DNA of 14,566 nt from an uncultured Clostridia bacterium. Its GTDB lineage: Bacteria; Bacillota_A; Clostridia; Christensenellales; Aristaeellaceae. Below are positions 7,833-12,784 of the stretch, piece by piece. The translations under genes were made by a program, and so were the position numbers. Where the stretch lies: assembly GCA_946408865.1 (NCBI GenBank), contig CAMJTZ010000034.1:1-14566 (forward strand), written 5' to 3'. The notes below the pieces were generated by a model that worked only from the letters and a program-made list of their open reading frames with translations, did not search any database and had not been told where the DNA came from. Position 1 is the first letter of the stretch; each line of letters opens with the position of its first letter.

Positions 7833-8726
7833 ATGAAAACCTACGGCGCGCTGGAAGCGGGCGGAACCAAGATGGTGCTTTCCGTGATGGACGAGACAGG
7901 AAACGTTCAGGATCAGACCCGGGTGCCGACGAAAACGCCGGAGGAGACGATGCCGGAGATGATCGCGTTTTTTGCGGCGCATTCCATCTCCGCGCTGGGG
8001 ATCGGCGGCTTCGGGCCGCTGAACCTGGACCGGCGCTCCCCCCGGTACGGCTCCATCATGGAGACGCCCAAGACGGCCTGGCGCCATTTTCCGCTGCTGC
8101 AGGCTTTCCGGGATCCGCTGCAGGTGCCGGTGGGCCTGGATACGGACGTCAACGCCGCGGCGCTGGCGGAAGCCTGCCTGGGGGCGGCGAAGGGAAAGGA
8201 AAACTGCCTGTACGTTACGGTGGGGACGGGCATCGGCGGGGGCGTCATCATCCACGGGAAACCGGTGCACGGCCTCATGCACCCGGAGATCGGCCATATC
8301 AGCGTGGTGCCCGAACCGGACGATCCGATGCCCCGGGGCGTCTGCCCCTATCATCCCCACTGCCTGGAGGGACTGGCCTCCGGCCCCGCCATTGAAAAAA
8401 GATGGGGAAAGCCGGGCGCGGAGCTGCCGCCGGACCATCCGGCCTGGGAGCTGGAAAGCGCATACCTCGCGCAGCTTTGCGCCAGCGCGGTGCTGTCCTT
8501 CTCGCCGGAGGTGATTATTCTGGGCGGCGGCGTGATGCAGCAGAAGTTCCTGCTGCCCATGATCCGCGAAAGAGTGCTGCAGCTTCTGAACGGATATATC
8601 GCGCACCCCGCGATTGTTTCAGAGATGGAGAATTATATCGTCGAGCCGGGCCTCGGCACGAAAAGCGGCATTACGGGCGCTTTCCTGCTGGCCAGGGAAG
8701 CGGAAAAGGAATGTCAATTAAGATGA
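7833..8726 (+). CDS. ROK family fructokinase
   Basis: Encodes 297 residues, the usual length of bacterial ROK fructokinases (ScrK/GmuE type), which phosphorylate fructose to fructose 6-phosphate with ATP. The start MKTYGALEAGGTKMVLSV is the ATP phosphate-1 motif in its fructokinase form. The catalytic aspartate lies in GLDTDVNAAALAEAC (Asp105), the phosphate-2 motif is YVTVGTGIGGGVI, and the zinc-binding segment HPEIGHISV...GVCPYHPHCLEGLASGPAIEKRWG is that of fructokinases. AGGAGGAG at 7819-7826 precedes the ATG by six bases. The 3' end overlaps the convergent 95-residue gene by nine bases. Mannose or another hexose as substrate cannot be excluded. Confidence 0.92.
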   Translation: MKTYGALEAGGTKMVLSVMDETGNVQDQTRVPTKTPEETMPEMIAFFAAHSISALGIGGFGPLNLDRRSPRYGSIMETPKTAWRHFPLLQAFRDPLQVPVGLDTDVNAAALAEACLGAAKGKENCLYVTVGTGIGGGVIIHGKPVHGLMHPEIGHISVVPEPDDPMPRGVCPYHPHCLEGLASGPAIEKRWGKPGAELPPDHPAWELESAYLAQLCASAVLSFSPEVIILGGGVMQQKFLLPMIRERVLQLLNGYIAHPAIVSEMENYIVEPGLGTKSGITGAFLLAREAEKECQLR

Positions 8727-9005
8727 CGGCTTTACTTTTGCGCGCAGGAGAGCGCTGAACCGCTTCGGGCTGAAGATGATAAACTTATAGATTTCACCGT
8801 CGTTCATTTCAATGGAAAAAACCGGGAAACAGAGCGCCTGCTTCCTTGTGAATCCCCGCATATCGCTGTATTTCAGCACCAGGTGCCGCAGCGCGGGAGA
8901 AACGGTCACTTTTCCCGTCCGGAAGGTCAGCGCTTCGTCGTCCGCGGTGATGCCGCCGCCGAGCACGCCCTCCCGGCAGATGCTCGCGATAAAAACCTGT
9001 CTCAT
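8718..9005 (-). CDS. Hypothetical 95-residue protein
   Basis: I do not recognise the family. The protein is soluble and appears rich in beta strands, with strand-turn-strand patterns such as EALTFRTGKVTVS and LRHLVLKYSDMRGF, then PVFSIEMNDGEIYKFIIFSPKRFSALL. This order resembles the small bacterial PH/GRAM-like domains, but that is only a guess. GGAGG at 9015-9019 (complement) stands nine bases before the ATG, which supports the start. Codon use matches its neighbours. The C-terminal codons overlap the end of the kinase gene on the other strand. Confidence 0.7.
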   Translation of the reverse strand: MRQVFIASICREGVLGGGITADDEALTFRTGKVTVSPALRHLVLKYSDMRGFTRKQALCFPVFSIEMNDGEIYKFIIFSPKRFSALLRAKVKPSS

Positions 9006-9093
9006 ATCCTTCCGCCTCCGTTTTCACTCCAAAGGGATTCACGGATATAAAATTCGTTTCCGGCCCCTGAATCCCTGCCGGGGCCGGCGGCAA

Positions 9094-9122
9094 TTGACAC
9101 GGCGGAAGGACGTGTGTAATAT
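9094..9122 (+). promoter_or_regulatory. Promoter upstream of the decayed ATP-binding gene
   Basis: Consensus TTGACA (9094-9099), 17-base spacer, TAATAT (9117-9122). A perfect TATAAT overlaps at 9120-9125 but with a 20-base spacer. The expected start near 9129 lies about 54 bases before the ATG at 9183. A GC-rich inverted repeat (9060-9067 with 9080-9087) stands directly upstream. Confidence 0.6.
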
Positions 9123-9182
9123 AATTTCCATCTGTTCTGAGACCTCCGGATTCTGACGAAAAGGAACGAAACGGGAAGAAAA

Positions 9183-9420
9183 ATGGGAAAACATCTGATC
9201 ATCGCCGGCCAGGATTGATTTCCGGCTGTATGCGGAGGACGGGGGCGTCTGCCTGAGCCTGCGGGACAATACCCGGAAATTCGATCCGACGGCGTTTTAC
9301 CGGGCTCACGCCGCGGAGGATCCGGAAACCATGCCCGGGATCCGGACCGTGACGAAGCTGGCGAAGGATTTCCGGTATTTCAACACCTTCAACAGCAACA
9401 ACGTTATTCTGCACCTGTAA
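9183..9420 (+). pseudogene. Remnant of an ATP-binding (HATPase_c, anti-sigma-kinase-like) protein, frameshifted
   Basis: From 9217 to 9420 an open frame without a start of its own encodes 67 residues: DFRLYAEDGGVCLSLRDN, then TRKFDPTAFYRA, MPGIRTVTKLAKDF and the end FNTFNSNNVILHL. The 'LRDN...FDP' strand, the 'GI..V.KLA' helix and the final 'N...NVI.L' strand match the C-terminal half of the HATPase_c domain seen in anti-sigma-factor kinases and in the ATP-binding tails of some Clostridial proteins. An ATG at 9183 opens the frame MGKHLIIAGQD, which stops at 9216-9218. At that point the DNA reads GATTGATT; removing one GATT would join the two frames without a break. The N-terminal half of the domain, including the ATP-binding N box, is missing. 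The family call is from memory of the pattern. Confidence 0.55.
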
Positions 9421-9474
9421 ACAAAAACTGACCGGCGGAAACTGATTGGGGGGGAAGACTCATGATATGCCCAA

Positions 9475-9575
9475 ATGACAGACGAACTGTATAATTCGAT
9501 CAAGAAGGAATTTTCACCTAGGCTCAAGGACATCCGTGAAGACAAAAGATGCGGACCGGAGAATCCCAAAGTGAA
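9475..9575 (+). other. Possible small gene fragment before a terminator
   Basis: An ATG at 9475 opens MTDELYNSIKKEFSPRLKDI and runs without a stop into the terminator hairpin at 9576. The amphipathic, charged sequence looks like real protein, but the frame continues through the hairpin into the antisense of the next gene, so no complete product is evident. A seven-G run (9448-9454) lies 20 bases upstream and could act as a poor ribosome site. Bases 9421-9474 otherwise show nothing recognisable. It may be a truncated gene or chance. Confidence 0.25.
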
Positions 9576-9616
9576 GCGCCCGTACCGCTGCCTGAGCGGT
9601 ACGGGCGCCTTTTTTT
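9576..9616 (+). terminator. Strong Rho-independent terminator
   Basis: Perfect 14-bp stem GCGCCCGTACCGCT / AGCGGTACGGGCGC (9576-9589 and 9595-9608) with a GCCTG loop, followed by seven T residues (9610-9616). It points rightwards, ending transcripts from the decayed region. It lies 20 bases beyond the stop of the minus-strand secreted protein gene, but in that direction the T tract is poor (TTCACTTT). Confidence 0.93.
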
Positions 9617-9635
9617 CCCGGGTGTCTGATTCAGA

Positions 9636-10172
9636 TTATTTGCTGAGGTATGCCGCGGCGGGATCCAGCAGGGTCACATCGATATCGCCTTCGCGATCCT
9701 GTTCCAGCACGATGGTCACACCGTTGGCCACGATCATTTCCTTGCAGTCCTCCAGGTCGCCGTCATCGTCAACGGCGTACTTGCCGTTGCCGATTGCCGC
9801 CGTGTCGAAGGGAACCGCCTCACCGCCATAGGTGGCGATCAGACTGGCTTTCACGGCTTCGTAGTTGGTGCCGTCCGCCATGTCCATATGAAGGGCCACC
9901 AGCTTGTCATCCACAAACTTGAAGCTGAGATCGCAGAGGAAGGAGTTATCCCGGACGTCTTCATACTCCAGTTCAGTGAAAGCCACGGGGCCGCGGGTCA
10001 GCTCCCGGTCAATCTCGGGGGCGGGCAGCTGGACCAGCTGCATGACCTGATCCAGGTTCATGTTGAACTGAACACCGTTCATGAAGGTGGGGGCGGTTTC
10101 TTCCGCCGTTGCGGTCAGCGCCAGGGACAGGGCCAGAACCAGGGCCAGCAGGGTTGCAATCAGTTTCTTCAT
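9636..10172 (-). CDS. Small secreted protein, unknown function
   Basis: Encodes 178 residues. The N-terminus MKKLIATLLALVLALSLALT is a classic signal peptide with a likely type I cleavage site after ATA, before EETAP; there is no lipobox cysteine. The mature part is acidic with alternating strand-like segments (FTELEYEDV, LCDLSFKFVDDKLVALHMDM, YEAVKASLIATYGG, ANGVTIVLEQD). The order 'FKF.DDKLVAL...Y..VK..L...YG' is a pattern seen in secreted proteins that judge a short beta-sheet ligand domain, but I cannot name the family. AGGAGG at 10182-10187 (complement) is nine bases before the ATG. No good promoter was found upstream. It would be exported to the cell surface or medium. Confidence 0.85.
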   Translation of the reverse strand: MKKLIATLLALVLALSLALTATAEETAPTFMNGVQFNMNLDQVMQLVQLPAPEIDRELTRGPVAFTELEYEDVRDNSFLCDLSFKFVDDKLVALHMDMADGTNYEAVKASLIATYGGEAVPFDTAAIGNGKYAVDDDGDLEDCKEMIVANGVTIVLEQDREGDIDVTLLDPAAAYLSK

Positions 10173-10264
10173 TCTTTGTTTCCTCCTGAATTTTTGTTTG
10201 CTTTACTGGGGGTTACACGGGTATATACGATTCCTGAGTGAGTCGTGGCAGCGCCGGGCCGTTA

Positions 10265-10285
10265 CTTTTTTCATTCTTTTTTCAT
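10265..10285. repeat. Tandem 10-mer CTTTTTTCAT, two copies
   Basis: CTTTTTTCAT occurs at 10265-10274 and again at 10276-10285, an 11-base period. Read on the minus strand it is ATGAAAAAAG twice, upstream of the secreted protein gene. It may be a simple duplication; no function is evident. Confidence 0.5.
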
Positions 10286-10371
10286 CCTGCCTTTGCTTGC
10301 TTCTGAACCTGTTATCGATCAAAGATGGGCGCTGAAGTTTATCAAAAGCAATTAAAAAGAGACATTCATAA

Positions 10372-10470
10372 ACAGTAATCGAAACAAGAGAGTCGCTTCT
10401 GGATTATGAATATGTTAAGCCGCCCAAAGAGCTGTTTTATTCATGGGTGTTCGCCAACGGACTGAGATAA
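10372..10470 (+). pseudogene. Possible C-terminal gene remnant
   Basis: A frame opened only by the preceding stop encodes 32 residues ending in LDYEYVKPPKELFYSWVF and ANGLR, then TAA. It has no start codon and no ribosome site. The segment looks like genuine protein (aromatic, hydrophobic and proline pattern), and suggests the 3' end of a gene whose front was lost. The family is not recognised. It could be chance. Confidence 0.3.
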
Positions 10471-10601
10471 TGGGGAAACTTTGTATTGTTTTTTCAGCGT
10501 TCAGGAACCGTCCCCATGGTCCCTTCGAAAAGGAGAAAGCTCCTCAGTGAGGAGTTGCGACTATTGAGAATGCGGGCGAAAAAGTGAATATGCGTTATAT
10601 C

Positions 10602-10637
10602 TGGCAAATCCGGGAATGAATCCTGGAATTGTCGAAA
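10602..10637. repeat. Direct repeat copy 1, upstream of the ATPase promoter
   Basis: A 36-base element starting TGGCAAATCCGGGAATGAAT that matches copy 2 (10676-10711) at 32 of 36 positions. Its outer arms GGCAAATCC and GGAATTGTC form an imperfect inverted repeat. It ends eight bases before the -35 box of the ATPase promoter. It is a likely operator site. Confidence 0.75.
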
Positions 10638-10644
10638 TTGTCTC

Positions 10645-10673
10645 TTGCGTTTATGATTGCGTGGCAGTATAAT
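10645..10673 (+). promoter_or_regulatory. Promoter of the DUF4143 ATPase gene
   Basis: TTGCGT (10645-10650), 17-base spacer, perfect TATAAT (10668-10673). The expected start near 10680 falls inside repeat copy 2, leaving a leader of about 45 bases. The promoter lies exactly between the two direct repeats. Confidence 0.65.
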
Positions 10674-10675
10674 TA

Positions 10676-10711
10676 TGGCAAATCCGGGATTGAATCCAGG
10701 ATTTGCCGAAA
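10676..10711. repeat. Direct repeat copy 2, palindromic, over the ATPase transcription start
   Basis: The second copy is a near-perfect palindrome: arms GGCAAATCC (10677-10685) and GGATTTGCC (10699-10707) pair fully, and inside them GGATT-G-AATCC pairs as well, with one G/A mismatch between the two stems. It starts three bases after the -10 box and ends just before the ribosome site, so it could act as a DNA operator or, once transcribed, as a hairpin beside the ribosome site. Confidence 0.8.
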
Positions 10712-10724
10712 GAGAGGGCTTGGA

Positions 10725-11984
10725 ATGGATTACATCAAAAGGGCCATCGAAGATATTGTCCTGCATTCTGATAAAACATTCAAAAGCATTCTTATTACCG
10801 GAGCGCGGCAAACCGGGAAAACAAAAATGATAAAGGAGCTGTTTCCCGACAAAAAGTATGTGCTCCTTGACGATCCGTTCATCGAGGAACAGGCCGCCGA
10901 AAATCCGAATATGTTCATGATGCTCAACCCGCCGCCTGTCATCTATGATGAAGTTCAGAGAGTGCCGGATCTGTTCCGCTATATCAAAATTGCCTGTGAC
11001 GCATCCGATGAGAACGCACGGTTTTGTCTGTCCGGTTCACAGCCTCTGGAACTGATGGAGAAAGCCTCTGAATCGCTGACAGGAAGAGTCGCTGTCATTG
11101 AACTTGCGCCCTTGTCCCAGCGCGAGATTGACCGTGACTCCTTCAGACTTCCTTTCGTTCCCACGATGGATTACATCAAAGAGCGCAATCAAAGCGTCAT
11201 CGCGCCGGCGAATATCTGGGAGAGAATTCACCGGGGCGGGTATCCCGCGCTGCAGGATCCGGAAGCGGATTGGAGCTTGTTTTTCTCCAGCTATGTAAAA
11301 ACCTATCTGGAGAGAGACGTGCGTACACTGACAGCCGTCCAGAATCTGAATGATTTCAGACGCTTCATGGTCGCCGTTGCCGCGCGGACCGGACAGATGG
11401 TTAATTACAGCAATATTGCGGATGAGATCGGGAGAGATCAGACGACAGTAAAAGCGTGGATGTCCATTCTGGAAGCTTCCGGGATTGTATATCTGCTCGA
11501 GGCGTATACGCCGGGCGTGCTGAACCGGGCGATCAGAAGCCCTAAGGTTTATTTCCGCGATACCGGGCTTGCGGCATATCTGACCCGCTGGCTTACCCCG
11601 GACACACTGGCCAATGGGGCGATGAGCGGCGCGTTCTTTGAAACCTTTGTCATTTCAGAGATTCTGAAGTCCTATTCCAACAGAGGGATTGACTATCGTT
11701 ATTGCGTGTCCTATTACAGAGGCCGCGACAGAAAAAAAGTCAAAAAGAATGGTGAGACCGTCGAAGTTGAAAGCGAAATTGATCTGATTATTGAAGAGAA
11801 CGGGGTGCTCTATCCGATCGAGATCAAACAGGCGGCAAAAGTCAGCGCTGATGAAGCGTCTGCTTTCCCCGTTCTTGACAAAGTAAGTGAGAAAAAACGC
11901 GGATCCGGAGCCATCATATGTACCTGCCCTGCTCCCGGGATGCTCCGGGACAATCTGTTCCAGATTCCGGCGTGGTATATCTGA
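10725..11984 (+). CDS. AAA+ ATPase with C-terminal DUF4143 domain (COG1373 type)
   Basis: Encodes 419 residues, typical of this family. Walker A is GARQTGKT (26-33), Walker B VIYDEVQRVP (Asp75, Glu76), and a sensor strand FCLSGSQPLELM follows. The middle holds the family signature GGYPALQDP and SSYVKTYLERDVR, then a winged-helix segment NYSNIADEIGRDQTTVKAWM. The C-terminal DUF4143 part has YFRDTGLAAYL and ends in a PD-(D/E)XK-like core, EIDLII...YPIEIK (Asp353, Glu366, Lys368). The cellular role of the family is not settled. The frame is open back to 10629, but that would include the promoter; the ATG at 10725 has AGAGGG six bases before it. Codon use is more AT-rich than in the sugar genes, which suggests acquisition from elsewhere. 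Confidence 0.9.
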   Translation: MDYIKRAIEDIVLHSDKTFKSILITGARQTGKTKMIKELFPDKKYVLLDDPFIEEQAAENPNMFMMLNPPPVIYDEVQRVPDLFRYIKIACDASDENARFCLSGSQPLELMEKASESLTGRVAVIELAPLSQREIDRDSFRLPFVPTMDYIKERNQSVIAPANIWERIHRGGYPALQDPEADWSLFFSSYVKTYLERDVRTLTAVQNLNDFRRFMVAVAARTGQMVNYSNIADEIGRDQTTVKAWMSILEASGIVYLLEAYTPGVLNRAIRSPKVYFRDTGLAAYLTRWLTPDTLANGAMSGAFFETFVISEILKSYSNRGIDYRYCVSYYRGRDRKKVKKNGETVEVESEIDLIIEENGVLYPIEIKQAAKVSADEASAFPVLDKVSEKKRGSGAIICTCPAPGMLRDNLFQIPAWYI

Positions 11985-12037
11985 CCCGGGCGGGACGGTC
12001 TATGGCTCTGAAAATATCCGGGAGTGATCATGATCAA

Positions 12038-12208
12038 ATGACAAGTAATCAGGACGAGAAGAAAAAGGAACTTTTCCAGAGGCAGAAACAGCTGCTGGAT
12101 ACATTTCTGGAGCATGGCGCGATTTCCCGGGAACAGTATGATAAATCTCTCGGAGATCTGATCGTCAAGATGGGGATCCGGGAGGACGAAGAGAGAATGG
12201 ACGGGTAA
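12038..12208 (+). CDS. Small SHOCT-like protein, 56 residues
   Basis: Encodes 56 charged residues. The part ELFQRQKQLLDTFLEHGAIS followed by REQYDKSLGDLIVKMGIRE has the 'L..F...GAIS..QYDKSLGDL..KMG' pattern of small SHOCT-like proteins common in Clostridia, thought to be oligomerisation modules. No membrane segment. Two starts are possible: ATG 12038, with GGGAG 13 bases upstream, or ATG 12002, which adds MALKISGSDHDQ and has no better ribosome site. The conserved part starts after 12038, so that start is given. It follows the ATPase gene on the same strand by about 50 bases and may be in one transcript with it. Confidence 0.68.
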   Translation: MTSNQDEKKKELFQRQKQLLDTFLEHGAISREQYDKSLGDLIVKMGIREDEERMDG

Positions 12209-12240
12209 AGCATTTACCGCAGAAAAGAGGTGCACACACG

Positions 12241-12714
12241 ATGATCCGGAAAGCAGAAAAAAAGGATCTGGCGCGCATTGCGGAGATCCAGATTTTTAAC
12301 TACCGGCTTTATTTCTATCCGATTTTCAAGTCGGATGAATATTACTTTGAGGAACTGCAGGTTCCTTCCCTGATGCAGGCGTATGAATCCCAGCTGGACA
12401 GCCTGTATGTATACGACGACGGGACGGTCAAGGGTTTCATTAAGATTGAGGGGACCTATATCGCCAGACTGTTTGTGGAACCTGTTCTGCAGAACGGCTC
12501 CATCGGCAGCCAGCTGCTGGAGTACGCGGTGAAGGAGCATCAGGCGGATCATCTGTGGGTACTGGAGAAGAACGAAAGGGCTATGCGCTTTTATGCAAGA
12601 CACGGATTTGCCGCCACCGGGGAAAGGAAGCCGGAAGAGGATACGGACGAATATCTGCTCCTTCTGAAATACCGCGGGTATCAGGGAGGAACCGAAGAGA
12701 CAGAGAAGCGATGA
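12241..12714 (+). CDS. GNAT family N-acetyltransferase
   Basis: Encodes 157 residues, a normal single GNAT domain that transfers an acetyl group from acetyl-CoA to an amine; the acceptor is unknown. MIRKAEKKDLARIAEIQIFNY is the first strand and helix. The acetyl-CoA loop is seen in IARLFVEPVLQNGSIGSQLL, with Q-N-G-S-I-G as the Q/RxxGxG/A motif, and the end NERAMRFYARHGFAATGERK is motif B. AAGAGGTG lies about eight bases before the ATG. The gene follows the small SHOCT-like gene by 32 bases and precedes the alkylsulfatase by 70 bases. Base use is closer to the ATPase gene than to the sugar genes. Confidence 0.9.
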   Translation: MIRKAEKKDLARIAEIQIFNYRLYFYPIFKSDEYYFEELQVPSLMQAYESQLDSLYVYDDGTVKGFIKIEGTYIARLFVEPVLQNGSIGSQLLEYAVKEHQADHLWVLEKNERAMRFYARHGFAATGERKPEEDTDEYLLLLKYRGYQGGTEETEKR

Positions 12715-12784
12715 AGGAAGAACGGGGACCACGGCGAATATTAAAATACAGAGGATGTACCCGGACAGAGGAGGAAAAAAGCAT

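Larger units (their letters stand above)
10191..10601. other. Intergenic stretch with no intact gene
   Basis: This stretch is more AT-rich than the left part of the window. It holds a tandem 10-mer at 10265-10285, a possible C-terminal gene remnant at 10372-10470, a repeat-like string GGAACCGTCCCCATGGTCCC at 10504-10523, and a small hairpin CTCCTC-AGT-GAGGAG at 10540-10554. No RNA gene or complete ORF could be recognised. Confidence 0.5.

Noticed and set aside
4907..8606. Minus-strand ORFs of 519, 228 and 654 codons across the arabinofuranosidase to kinase region
   Set aside because: Same cause; they are low-complexity and lie antisense to clearly recognised enzymes and span several genes.
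9060..9087. GC-rich inverted repeat CCGGCCCC / GGGGCCGG as a terminator
   Set aside because: The 12-base loop and the absence of a T tract in either direction argue against termination; kept only as a note beside the promoter at 9094.
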